From assembly GCF_011694815.1 (NCBI RefSeq), contig NZ_CP050177.1:4751001-4815000 (forward strand): a stretch of 64,000 nucleotides of DNA, given 5' to 3'. The stretch comes from Streptomyces liangshanensis. GTDB lineage: Bacteria; Actinomycetota; Actinomycetes; Streptomycetales; Streptomycetaceae. The notes below the pieces were generated by a model. That model was not told where the DNA came from. It made no database searches and worked only from the letters and a program-made list of their open reading frames with translations. Position numbers and translations under genes: made by a program. Below, one piece after another: positions 25,422-33,799 of this stretch (within the stretch, counting starts at the first letter, position 1; each line of letters begins with the position of its first letter).

Positions 25422-25444
25422 CTCTTGCGAGCTGTTCGCAAGAG
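25422..25444. promoter_or_regulatory. Nur-like nickel-responsive operator before cbiM
   Basis: CTCTTGCGA (25422-25430) and its exact complement (25436-25444) flank a 5-base spacer. The inner TTGC-x-x-N5-x-x-GCAA arrangement matches the Streptomyces Nur box form as I remember it (tTGCaa-N5-ttGCAA). It lies 67 bases before the cbiM start. I saw no cobalamin-riboswitch B12 box in the 258-base intergenic region. Confidence 0.65.
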
Positions 25445-25511
25445 GGCCCTATCATCAGACGGTTCACCCCCGCCCGGTCCTCAACAGCCCCCGCAGGAAG
25501 CGGAGCCCGCC

Positions 25512-26579
25512 ATGCATGTCCCCGACGGATTCATCAACCTGCCCGTCTCCGCCGCCGCAGGCGCGGTCGCCGTGGGCGCCGTCGCCGTCAGCCTGCGCGG
25601 CGCGCGCCGTGAGCTGGACGAGCGCACCGCGCCCCTCGCCGGACTGGTCGCCGCCTTCATCTTCGCCGTACAGATGCTCAACTTCCCCGTGGCCACCGGG
25701 ACCAGCGGCCATCTCCTGGGAGGGGCACTGGCCGCGATACTCGTCGGCCCCTACACGGGCGTGCTCTGCGTCTCGGTGGTGCTGCTGATGCAGGGCATCC
25801 TCTTCGCGGACGGCGGCCTCACCGCGCTCGGCGTGAACATCACCGACATGGCCGTGATCACCACGGTCGTCTCGTACGCGCTCTTCCGCGGCCTGGTGAA
25901 GGTCCTGCCCCGCGCCCGCCGCTCGGTGACCATCGCCTCCTTCGTGGCCGCGCTGGTCTCCGTACCGGCCGCCGCCGTCGGCTTCACCCTCTTCTACGCG
26001 ATCGGCGGGACCACCGACATCCCGCTCGGCAAGGTCCTGACCGGCATGGTCGGCGTCCACGTCCTGATCGGCATCGGCGAGGCCGCCATCACCGCCCTGA
26101 CCGTGGGCGCCGTCATCGCCGTACGCCCCGACCTGGTCCACGGCGCCCGCGGCCTGTCCGCCCCGCTCAAGCTGCGCGTCGGCGGCGAGCTGGTCGACGC
26201 GGCGCCCGCCGCCGTACCCGCCCCGGCCCCGGCGGCGGCCCGGTCCACCCGCACGGTCTGGGCCGCCGGCCTGGTCACCGCGCTCGTGCTGGCCGGCTTC
26301 GTCTCCTTCTACGCCTCCGCGAACCCCGACGGCCTGGAGAAGGTCGCCGCCGACCAGGGCATCGACAGGAAGACCGAGCCCCACCACACCGCCGACTCCC
26401 CGCTCGCCGACTACGGCGTCAAGGACATCACCGACGCCCGGATCTCCGGCGGCCTCGCCGGGGTCATCGGCGTGGCCACCACCGTCGCGGTCGGCAGCGG
26501 CGTCTTCTGGGCCGTCCGCCGCCGCCGCGCCGGCGACCGCGACGGCTCCGTGACGTCCTTCGCCGGCGGGAGCGTCTGA
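25512..26579 (+). CDS. cbiM: Cobalt/nickel ECF importer core, CbiM fused to a CbiN/NikN-like tail
   Basis: A 355-residue membrane protein that begins MHVPDGF, the invariant N-terminus whose Met amine and His2 coordinate the metal. About six helices of the CbiM/NikM core follow. After a Pro/Ala linker near residue 240 comes a CbiN/NikN-like segment with one helix, the NPDGLEKVA motif and a terminal helix, so M and N components are fused. Together with CbiQ and CbiO it forms an energy-coupling-factor transporter. The upstream Nur-like box points to nickel regulation; cobalt remains possible. The stop lies inside the first of three tandem 30-bp repeats. Confidence 0.92.
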   Translation: MHVPDGFINLPVSAAAGAVAVGAVAVSLRGARRELDERTAPLAGLVAAFIFAVQMLNFPVATGTSGHLLGGALAAILVGPYTGVLCVSVVLLMQGILFADGGLTALGVNITDMAVITTVVSYALFRGLVKVLPRARRSVTIASFVAALVSVPAAAVGFTLFYAIGGTTDIPLGKVLTGMVGVHVLIGIGEAAITALTVGAVIAVRPDLVHGARGLSAPLKLRVGGELVDAAPAAVPAPAPAAARSTRTVWAAGLVTALVLAGFVSFYASANPDGLEKVAADQGIDRKTEPHHTADSPLADYGVKDITDARISGGLAGVIGVATTVAVGSGVFWAVRRRRAGDRDGSVTSFAGGSV

Positions 26580-26641
26580 CGTGCTGTCCTCCACCCCGGG
26601 AGCGTCCGACATGACGTCCTTCACCCCAGGGAGCGTCTGAC
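26551..26641 (+). repeat. Three tandem ~30-bp repeats across the cbiM stop
   Basis: Copies at 26551-26580, 26581-26610 and 26611-26641. Each has the pattern (GA)CGTCCT(T/C)C...GGGAGCGT(C/T)(T/C)GAC. The first contains the end of cbiM including its TGA; the third ends one base before the cbiQ ATG and supplies its ribosome-binding region (AGGGAG). The duplication lengthened the gap between the two genes. Confidence 0.85.
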
Positions 26642-27403
26642 ATGGGCGCCGGCCACGCCCACAAGCTCTACCGGCACGGCCACTCCCCGGTCCACGCCCT
26701 GCCGCCGCACTGCAAGCTCGCCGCCGTCTTCTGCTTCGTCCTCGTGGTGGTCGCCACCCCGCGCGAGGCGGTCTGGGCGTTCGGCCTGTACGCGCTGCTG
26801 CTGGCGGCGGTCGCCGGCGCGGCCCGCGTCCCCGCCGGGTTCCTGCTGCGGCGGATGCTCATCGAGGTGCCGTTCGTCGCGTTCGCCGTCCTGATGCCCT
26901 TCGTGGTCCCCGGCGACGAGGTCCACGTCCTCGGCGTCCCCCTGAGCGTCCCCGGCCTCTGGGGCGCCTGGAACGTCCTCGCGAAGGGCACCCTCGGCGT
27001 CGCCGCGTCCGTCCTCCTCGCCTCGACCACCGAACTGCGGTCGCTGCTGCTGGGCCTCCAGCGGCTGCGGCTGCCGCCCCTGCTCGTGCAGATCGCGTCC
27101 TTCATGATCCGGTACGGCGACGTCATCACCGACGAGATGCGCCGCATGTCCGTCGCCCGGCGCTCGCGCGGCTTCGAGGCACGCGGCCCACGGCACTGGG
27201 GGGTGCTGGCCAAGACGGCGGGCGCCCTGTTCATCCGCTCGTACGAACGCGGCGAGCGCGTCCACCTCGCGATGGTCAGCCGGGGATACACGGGCACGAT
27301 GCCCGTCATCGACGAGGTGACCGCCTCGCGGGCCCAGTGGCGCTACGCCGCCGCCCTCCCCGTGTCGGCGCTCGCCGTGTGTCTGCTTGGCTGGACCCTA
27401 TGA
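26642..27403 (+). CDS. cbiQ: ECF transporter transmembrane subunit CbiQ
   Basis: A 253-residue protein with about five hydrophobic segments. The two coupling helices typical of CbiQ/EcfT are seen as SVARRSRGF (near residue 175) and AMVSRGYTG (near 212), each an Ala-Arg-Gly type motif that docks into the ATPase groove. It carries an N-terminal His-rich HAHKLYRHGHS. AGGGAG in the third upstream repeat serves as ribosome-binding site. It overlaps cbiO by ATGA. Confidence 0.9.
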   Translation: MGAGHAHKLYRHGHSPVHALPPHCKLAAVFCFVLVVVATPREAVWAFGLYALLLAAVAGAARVPAGFLLRRMLIEVPFVAFAVLMPFVVPGDEVHVLGVPLSVPGLWGAWNVLAKGTLGVAASVLLASTTELRSLLLGLQRLRLPPLLVQIASFMIRYGDVITDEMRRMSVARRSRGFEARGPRHWGVLAKTAGALFIRSYERGERVHLAMVSRGYTGTMPVIDEVTASRAQWRYAAALPVSALAVCLLGWTL

Positions 27404-28203
27404 CCAGGCCGGACCCCACACCCACCCCATCCACCTCACCCACCCCACCCGCCTCCCTCGACGTCAGGGGCCTCGCCTACGCCTACCCCGACGGCCACCA
27501 GGCGCTCTTCGGCGTCGACCTGACCGTCGGGCGCGGGGAGCGGGTGGCGCTGCTCGGCCCCAACGGGGCGGGCAAGACCACGCTCGTCCTGCACCTCAAC
27601 GGCATCCTCGACGCCGGGGCCGGCTCGGTCACGGTCGCCGGGCTGCCGGTGGAGAAGCGCAACCTCGCGGAGATCCGGCGCCAGGTCGGCATCGTCTTCC
27701 AGGACCCGGACGACCAGCTGTTCATGCCGACCGTGCGGGAGGACGTGGCGTTCGGCCCGGCCGCCGCCGGGCTGCGCGGCGCCGAGCTGGAGGCGCGGAT
27801 CGCCACCGCGCTCGGCCGGGTCGGCATGGCGGAGTACGCCGACCGCCCCCCGCACCACCTGTCGTTCGGCCAGCGCCGCCGGGTCGCGGTCGCGACCGTC
27901 CTCGCCATGGAGCCGGAGATCCTCGTCCTCGACGAACCCTCGTCCAACCTGGACCCGGCGTCGCGCCGCGAGCTCGCCGACATCCTGCGCGCGCTGGACA
28001 TCACCGTCCTGATGGTCACCCACGACCTGCCGTACGCGCTCGAACTCTGCCCCCGCGCGGTCATCCTCAGCGAGGGCGTCATCGTCGCCGACGGGCCCAC
28101 CCGGGACCTGCTCGGTGACGAGGTGTTGATGGGCGCGCACCGGCTGGAGTTGCCGTTCGGCTTCGACCCCAAGTCCGTGGCACCGGGCCCCGTCACGTCG
28201 TAG
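27400..28203 (+). CDS. cbiO: ECF transporter ATPase CbiO
   Basis: A 267-residue ATPase. After a Thr/Pro/Ser leader of about 20 residues come Walker A GPNGAGKTT, the Q-loop VFQDPDDQLF characteristic of ECF/CbiO ATPases, signature LSFGQRRRVAVAT, Walker B ILVLDEPSSNLD and the H-loop MVTHD. It powers the CbiMQ importer. ATG at 27400 overlaps the cbiQ stop. The next gene starts 82 bases downstream. Confidence 0.93.
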   Translation: MTRPDPTPTPSTSPTPPASLDVRGLAYAYPDGHQALFGVDLTVGRGERVALLGPNGAGKTTLVLHLNGILDAGAGSVTVAGLPVEKRNLAEIRRQVGIVFQDPDDQLFMPTVREDVAFGPAAAGLRGAELEARIATALGRVGMAEYADRPPHHLSFGQRRRVAVATVLAMEPEILVLDEPSSNLDPASRRELADILRALDITVLMVTHDLPYALELCPRAVILSEGVIVADGPTRDLLGDEVLMGAHRLELPFGFDPKSVAPGPVTS

Positions 28204-28285
28204 GTATGTTTCTTCCGAGCGGTACGCGCGCGGACGCGGCGACCGGATCGGAACGACGAGCGGTACGACGGGCAGGAGCGCGGGC

Positions 28286-29449
28286 GTGGACGTCCAGGGC
28301 ACGGTGGCGGCGGGCTTCGAGCCGGTCAGGGACGCGTTCGTACGGAACTTCGAGCGGCTCGGCGAACGCGGCGCGGCCGTCGCCGTCTACCGCGACGGGC
28401 ACAAGGTCGTCGACCTGTGGGCCGGCACCCGGGACGTCGACGGGACCGAACCGTGGGCCCTCGACACCGCGCAGACGGTCCGCTCCGCCACCAAGGGCAT
28501 CGCCGCCGCCGTCCTCCTCCTGCTCCACCAGCGCGGCCAGATCGACCTGGACGCGCCGGTGGGCACGTACTGGCCGGAGTTCAAGACCGCGGGCAAGGAA
28601 CGGGTCCTCGTACGGCACCTGCTCACCCACCGCGGCGGCCTGCCCGCCCTGGACCGGCCGCTGACGCCCGCCGAGGCCATCGACGGCGAGTCGGGCGCCC
28701 GGGCGCTGGCCGCCCAGCGGCCCCTGTGGGAGCCGGGCACCGACCACGGCTACCACGCGCTGACCCACAACTGGCTCGTCGCCGAACTGGTCCGCCGCGT
28801 CACCGGCCGGACCGTCGGCCGCTGGATCGCCGAGGAGATCGCCGTACCGCTGGGCCTGGACTTCTGGGTCGGGCTGCCTCCCGAGGAGGCCCACCGGGTC
28901 GGCCGGATCGGACGGGCCGAGGCCCCGCCGGCCGCGGCGGGTGGCGGCGAGCTGCGGCTGCGGCCGAAGCGGTCCGTGTCGGAGGCGTACAAGGACCCGG
29001 AGTCGCTGACGCGGCGGGCGTTCGGCGCGATCGCCCCGCGGGCCGACGAGAACGACCCCGCCTACCGCGCCGCCGAGTTGCCCGCGGGCGGCGGCATCTC
29101 GACCGCGCGGGCGCTGGCGCGCGTCTACGCGGCGATGATCGGCCCGGTCGACGGCCACCGCCTGTTCGCCCCCGCCACGCTCACCCTGGCCCGCACCGAG
29201 GAGTCGGCGGGCCCGGACCGCGTCCTGGTCGTCTCCACCCGCTTCGGCCTGGGCTTCATGCTCCACGGCCCCGCGGCCCCCCTCCTGGCCCCCGGCTCCT
29301 TCGGCCACCCGGGCCGCGGCGGCGCCCTGGGCTTCGCGGACCCCGAATCAGGCATCGCCTTCGGCTACGTCACGAACGGCATGCGCCAGGGCGTCACAGC
29401 AGACCCCCGGGCCCAGTCCCTGATACGCGCGCTCCGCACGTCGATCTGA
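28286..29449 (+). CDS. Serine hydrolase of the beta-lactamase/EstB family
   Basis: A 387-residue protein without signal peptide. The family motifs are SATK (Ser nucleophile and Lys, near residue 69), the Tyr of the YHALTHNW box (near 154) as general base, and GHPGRGG near 333 as the third box. This set fits the class C-like esterases and carboxypeptidases more than true beta-lactamases. The start is GTG at 28286 with GGAGCGCGGGC upstream. Its physiological substrate is unknown. It lies between the metal importer and a peptide/nickel ABC operon but shares no overlap with either. Confidence 0.85.
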   Translation: MDVQGTVAAGFEPVRDAFVRNFERLGERGAAVAVYRDGHKVVDLWAGTRDVDGTEPWALDTAQTVRSATKGIAAAVLLLLHQRGQIDLDAPVGTYWPEFKTAGKERVLVRHLLTHRGGLPALDRPLTPAEAIDGESGARALAAQRPLWEPGTDHGYHALTHNWLVAELVRRVTGRTVGRWIAEEIAVPLGLDFWVGLPPEEAHRVGRIGRAEAPPAAAGGGELRLRPKRSVSEAYKDPESLTRRAFGAIAPRADENDPAYRAAELPAGGGISTARALARVYAAMIGPVDGHRLFAPATLTLARTEESAGPDRVLVVSTRFGLGFMLHGPAAPLLAPGSFGHPGRGGALGFADPESGIAFGYVTNGMRQGVTADPRAQSLIRALRTSI

Positions 29450-29547
29450 CCGGCGGGGCGGCCCAATTGCGTGGGTGCTACAGCGGCATTGCGGGATTGT
29501 GGCGGGTGGGGGCAAAGGCTGGTGCGGGCGGGGGCGTGTGATCGATA

Positions 29548-29561
29548 GTTGCGCTCGCAAC
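29548..29561. promoter_or_regulatory. Short palindrome upstream of the peptide/nickel ABC operon
   Basis: GTTGCGCTCGCAAC is a 6-bp inverted repeat with a 2-base centre, about 110 bases before the first permease. It shares TTGC/GCAA half-sites with the Nur-like box at 25422, but the spacing is wrong for Nur. It may be a different operator; the regulator is unknown. The rest of 29450-29670 shows no further element. Confidence 0.4.
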
Positions 29562-29670
29562 GTTTGTGTACGCACCACCTTTCAGAGAGCGCTCGTCCCC
29601 CCATGCACCCCTCTCCTCCGTTCCGCGCTGCCCCCGCGCGCCCCTCGCCTCCGCCGAGGGGGTGCCGGCC

Positions 29671-30654
29671 GTGGTCCGTTATCTGACCCGCAAAGCGGTG
29701 GGCTGGTTCCTGATGATCGTGGTCGCGACCAACGCGACCTACTTCCTCGCCAGTTGGTTCCTCGACCCCCGGTCCAACTTCAAGGAGCTGCGGCCCGTCC
29801 GCAGCGACGCCCAGATCGACCGCGCCCTGGCGCCGTACGGGCTGGACCCGCGGGTGCCGGTCGTGCACCGCTGGTGGGACTGGCTGACCTCGGTGGTCCT
29901 GCGCTTCGACTGGGGAAGGTCGCCCACCGGCGTCTCCGTCAACGGGGAGATCGGCTACCGCTCCGTCGTCAGCGCGGAGTTGGTCGTCGTCGCGACGATC
30001 CTCTCCGTCGTCATCGGCGTCGCCCTCGGCGTGTACACCGCCGCACGGCAGTACCGCTGGGCCGACCGCGTCTCGCAGGCCGTGTCGATCGCGGTGTTCA
30101 ACGTCCCCACCTCCGTCGCCGCGCTCGCCGTCGTCTTCGTGGCCATCTGGCTCAACCAGCACGCCGGGCTGCACTTCCTCTACGTCGCCGGGGAGAACTC
30201 GCCCGACGTCCAGGGCACCTTCGCGACGATCGGTGACCGGGTCCTGCACCTGATCCTGCCGACCCTCACCCTGACCCTCATGGGGTACGTCGGCTACCAC
30301 CTGACCCAGCGCTCCCTGCTGCTCGACACGATCAACGCCGACTTCGTCCGTACCGCGCGGGCCACCGGGCTCACCCGCGCCCAGGCCATCCGCCGGCACG
30401 CCCTGCGGGCCGCGCTCATCCCCACCGCGACGTCCGTGGCGTTCAGCGTCCCGGCCGTCTTCACCGGGGCCGTCATCACCGAGACGATCTTCGGCTGGAA
30501 CGGCATGGGCCGGTACTTCATCCAGACGATCAGCAAGAACGACGTCCACGGCACCGTCGCCACGGCCGCCTTCGCCGCCGCCCTCACCGCCGTCGGCGCG
30601 ATCCTCGCCGACATCGCCACCGTCTTCCTCGACCCGAGAGTGCGGGTGAGCTGA
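29671..30654 (+). CDS. ABC importer permease, DppB/NikB type
   Basis: A 327-residue binding-protein-dependent permease with about six helices and the cytoplasmic EAA loop as RTARATGLTRAQAIRRHALR. The C-terminal FTGAVITETIFGWNGMGR is typical of the OppB/DppB/NikB group. I place the start at GTG 29671, nine bases after GAGGGGG; the frame is open further upstream without a better signal. First gene of a four-gene operon whose permeases and ATPase are tightly coupled. The substrate could be a dipeptide, oligopeptide or nickel chelate. Confidence 0.9.
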   Translation: MVRYLTRKAVGWFLMIVVATNATYFLASWFLDPRSNFKELRPVRSDAQIDRALAPYGLDPRVPVVHRWWDWLTSVVLRFDWGRSPTGVSVNGEIGYRSVVSAELVVVATILSVVIGVALGVYTAARQYRWADRVSQAVSIAVFNVPTSVAALAVVFVAIWLNQHAGLHFLYVAGENSPDVQGTFATIGDRVLHLILPTLTLTLMGYVGYHLTQRSLLLDTINADFVRTARATGLTRAQAIRRHALRAALIPTATSVAFSVPAVFTGAVITETIFGWNGMGRYFIQTISKNDVHGTVATAAFAAALTAVGAILADIATVFLDPRVRVS

Positions 30655-30655
30655 C

Positions 30656-31597
30656 GTGACCGCACAGACCGGTACGGGCGTCCCGACCCCGGCGCCGACC
30701 CCCCTGCCGCTCCCCGCGCCCACCGACCGCCGGCCGCTCGGCCTCGGCCGGCTCTACCTCCGCCGCTTCCTGCGCAACCGGCTCGCCGTCGCCGGCGTGG
30801 TCATCTTCCTGCTGCTGGTGCTCTTCGCCGCCTTCGGCGACCTCTTCACGTCGTACGCGTACTCCGACGCCGACTTCACCGCCCTCACCCAACCGCCCGG
30901 CGCCGCCCACTGGTTCGGCACCAACCAGGGCGGCAACGACATCTACGCCTCCGCCGTCCACGGACTGAGGCGCTCGCTCGTCATCGCCCTCAGCGTCTCC
31001 GTCCTGACCGTCGTCGTCGCCGCGGTCGTCGGCTCCGGCGCCGCGTACTTCGGCGGCCGTACGGAGAAGGCGACCCTCGCGGTCATCCACTTCCTGCTGA
31101 TCGTCCCCTCCTTCCTCATCCTCGCCCTCGTCTCCCACCGCCTCGCCGGCGACTGGCGGGTCCTGATCGCCGTGCTGACGGTGTTCGGCTGGATGTCCAC
31201 CGCGCGCGTGATCTGGTCCGTGTCGACCTCGCTGCGGGAACGGGACTACGTGACGGCCGCCGAGTTCATGGGCGTCAGCCCGGCGCGCGTCATCCTGCGC
31301 CACATCATCCCCAACCTCGGGTCCCTGCTGATCCTCAACCTGACGCTCGGCGTGGTCGCGACCGTCCTCAGCGAGACCGCCCTGTCGTTCCTCGGCTTCG
31401 GCGTCCAGACCCCCGACGTCTCCCTCGGCACGATGCTCGCCGACGGCGCGAGCACCCTCACCAGCGCCCCCTGGCTCTTCGCCTTCCCCGCGGGCCTGGT
31501 CGTCCTCCTCACGGTGTCGATGTCCTTCGTCGGCGACGGGCTGCGCGACGCCCTCGACCCCACCTCGGCCAACGGCGCGGCGGGAGGCCCCCGATGA
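30656..31597 (+). CDS. ABC importer permease, DppC/NikC type
   Basis: A 313-residue partner permease. A Pro-rich N-terminus leads to a first helix after RLYLRRFLRNRLAVAG, the usual OppC start region. NQGGNDIYASAVHGLR and the EAA loop DYVTAAEFMGVSPARVILRH are the family hallmarks, followed by SETALSFLGFGVQTPDVSLG. The GTG start follows the upstream stop by one base, and its own stop overlaps the ATPase start. Confidence 0.92.
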   Translation: MTAQTGTGVPTPAPTPLPLPAPTDRRPLGLGRLYLRRFLRNRLAVAGVVIFLLLVLFAAFGDLFTSYAYSDADFTALTQPPGAAHWFGTNQGGNDIYASAVHGLRRSLVIALSVSVLTVVVAAVVGSGAAYFGGRTEKATLAVIHFLLIVPSFLILALVSHRLAGDWRVLIAVLTVFGWMSTARVIWSVSTSLRERDYVTAAEFMGVSPARVILRHIIPNLGSLLILNLTLGVVATVLSETALSFLGFGVQTPDVSLGTMLADGASTLTSAPWLFAFPAGLVVLLTVSMSFVGDGLRDALDPTSANGAAGGPR

Positions 31598-33711
31598 CCC
31601 TTGTCACCCCGGTGCCGGGCGGCCCCGCCCGCCCCGACGGCACCACGCCCGTGCTGTCGGTACGGGACCTGAGGATCTCGTTCCCCTCCGAGGCCGGCCC
31701 CGTCGAGGCGGTGCGCGGCATCAGCTTCGACCTCCTGCCCGGCCGTACCCTCGGCATCGTCGGCGAGTCCGGCTCGGGCAAGTCCGCGACCGCCATGGGC
31801 GTCATGGGCCTCCTGCCGCCCTCCGCCGACCTGAGCGGCCAGGTGCTGCTCGGCGGCCGCGACCTGGTCGGCCTCGGCGACAAGGCGCTCTCCGGGGTAC
31901 GGGGCCGCTCCCTCGGCATGGTCTTCCAGGACCCGCTCTCCGCCCTCACCCCCATCTTCTCCGTGGGCCGGCAGCTCTCCGACGCCCTGCGCGTCCACCA
32001 GGACCTGACCAGGCGGGCCGCCTGGGACCAGGCCGTCGAACTCCTCGACCTCGTCGGCATCCCCGACCCGCGCGAGCGCGCCAGGGCCTTCCCGCACGAG
32101 TTCTCCGGCGGGATGCGCCAGCGCGTCGTGATCGCCCTGGCCATCGCCAACAAGCCGGCCGTCCTCGTCGCCGACGAACCCACCACCGCCCTCGACGTCA
32201 CCGTCCAGGCCCAGATCCTCGACGTCCTGCGCCTCGCCAGGCAGGAGACCGGCGCCGGCCTCGTCCTGATCACCCACGACCTCGGGGTGGTCGCCGGCCA
32301 CGCGGACGACGTCGCCGTCATGTACGCCGGACGGTTCGTCGAACGGGCCGGCGTCGCCGAGCTGTTCCGCCGCCCGACCATGCCGTACACCGCGCGGCTG
32401 CTCGCCGCCGTACCGACCGTCGACGCCGGTACGCGCCGGCCGCTCGTCCCCATCGCCGGGGAACCGCCCACCCTGGTCGGCCTCCCGGCCGGCTGCCCCT
32501 TCGCGAGTCGCTGCGCCGTCGCCCTCGACGCCTGCCACACCGACGAACCCGGCCTGCGCGAGGTCGCCGGGCACGGCGAGGTGGCCTGCCTGCGCGCCGA
32601 CGAGATGGCCGACGGATCACTCGACCCCGCCGGTGGCATCACGCCCGTCGACCCGCCGCGAGGGGCCGCGCGCACCGGGGCCGGCGAGGTGGTGCTCCGC
32701 GTGGAGGACCTCGTCAAGACGTTCCCGGTCGTGAAGGGCGCCTTCCTCAAGCGCCGCGTCGGCACCCTCCACGCCGTCAACGGGGTGAGCTTCGAGCTGC
32801 GCGCCGGGGAGACCCTCGGCCTGGTCGGCGAGTCCGGCAGCGGCAAGACCACCACACTCCTGGAGATCCTCCGGCTGCGGCGGCCCGAGGGCGGCCGGAT
32901 CGAGATCGCCGGCACCGACGTCGGCGCGCCCGGCCCCGCCGGACGGCCGCCCACACGGCCCGCCCGGGCCGGGCGGCCGCGCACGCTGCGCCAGGACGTG
33001 CAGATCGTCATGCAGGACCCGCTGGGAGCCCTGGACCCCCGGCTGCCCGTCCGCCACCTGCTCGCCGAACCCCTGCGGGCCGCCGGCCGGGACCGCGAAC
33101 AGATCCGCGCCCGCGTCGGTGAACTGCTGTCCCTGGTCGGCCTGGACCCCGTGGTCCTCGACCGCTTCCCGGCCGCGCTCTCCGGCGGTCAGCGCCAACG
33201 GGTCGGCATCGCCCGCGCCCTGGCCACCGAGCCCCGGCTCCTGGCGCTGGACGAGCCGCTGTCCGCCCTGGACGTGTCCGTACAGGCGGGCGTCATCAAG
33301 CTGTTGGCGCGCCTCAAGCACGAACTCGGCCTCGCCTACCTCGTGGTGGCCCACGACCTCGCGGTCGTCCGGTACATCTCCGACCGCGTCGCCGTCATGT
33401 ACCTGGGGCACATCGTCGAGACCGGCGACACCGAGACGATCTTCTCCGACCCCCAGCACCCGTACACCCGGGCGCTGTTGTCGGCGATCCCCGTACCCGA
33501 CCCGGAGCGCGAGCGCACCCGCGAACGGGTCGTCCTCCAGGGCGAGCAGCCGAGCGCCGCCCGCCTTCCCGCGGGCTGCGTCTTCGCCGACCGCTGCCCG
33601 CTGTACCGGGTGGCGGGCGACGACGTACGCCGGCGATGTCGTACGGAACGGCCGGCGCCGGCCGAGGTGCCCGGACAGCCCGGCCACCTGTACGCCTGCC
33701 ACGCCGTCTGA
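31594..33711 (+). CDS. Fused double ATPase of the peptide/nickel importer (OppD-OppF type)
   Basis: A 705-residue protein with two complete nucleotide-binding halves. First half: Walker A GESGSGKSAT, signature FSGGMRQRVVIALAI, Walker B VLVADEPTTALD. Second half: Walker A GESGSGKTTT, signature LSGGQRQRVGIARAL, Walker B LLALDEPLSALD. Each half ends with the OppD/F C-terminal extension and its Cys cluster, seen as CPFASRCAVALDAC and CVFADRCPLY, which in this family can bind an iron-sulfur cluster. Most relatives encode the halves separately. Start is coupled to the permease by ATGA. Confidence 0.93.
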   Translation: MTLVTPVPGGPARPDGTTPVLSVRDLRISFPSEAGPVEAVRGISFDLLPGRTLGIVGESGSGKSATAMGVMGLLPPSADLSGQVLLGGRDLVGLGDKALSGVRGRSLGMVFQDPLSALTPIFSVGRQLSDALRVHQDLTRRAAWDQAVELLDLVGIPDPRERARAFPHEFSGGMRQRVVIALAIANKPAVLVADEPTTALDVTVQAQILDVLRLARQETGAGLVLITHDLGVVAGHADDVAVMYAGRFVERAGVAELFRRPTMPYTARLLAAVPTVDAGTRRPLVPIAGEPPTLVGLPAGCPFASRCAVALDACHTDEPGLREVAGHGEVACLRADEMADGSLDPAGGITPVDPPRGAARTGAGEVVLRVEDLVKTFPVVKGAFLKRRVGTLHAVNGVSFELRAGETLGLVGESGSGKTTTLLEILRLRRPEGGRIEIAGTDVGAPGPAGRPPTRPARAGRPRTLRQDVQIVMQDPLGALDPRLPVRHLLAEPLRAAGRDREQIRARVGELLSLVGLDPVVLDRFPAALSGGQRQRVGIARALATEPRLLALDEPLSALDVSVQAGVIKLLARLKHELGLAYLVVAHDLAVVRYISDRVAVMYLGHIVETGDTETIFSDPQHPYTRALLSAIPVPDPERERTRERVVLQGEQPSAARLPAGCVFADRCPLYRVAGDDVRRRCRTERPAPAEVPGQPGHLYACHAV

Positions 33712-33760
33712 CCACGCGCGTCTGGGCACCCGCGTCTGACCACGCGCGCCCGACCACGCG
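33705..33760 (+). repeat. Direct repeats across the ATPase stop codon
   Basis: CGTCTGACCACGCGCG, which contains the TGA stop of the ATPase gene, occurs at 33705-33720 and again exactly at 33733-33748; a partial copy (CCGACCACGCG) follows to about 33760. The segment is otherwise noncoding C-rich spacer before the binding-protein gene. Confidence 0.8.
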
Positions 33761-33799
33761 CCCCGGCCCCCACCCCCCAACACAAAGGACCCCCACGCC

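Noticed and set aside
25254..25511. Cobalamin riboswitch before cbiM
   Set aside because: No B12-box-like conserved core was found; the palindrome explains regulation better.
29548..29561. Nur box before the peptide/nickel operon
   Set aside because: Half-sites are separated by 0-2 bases instead of 5.
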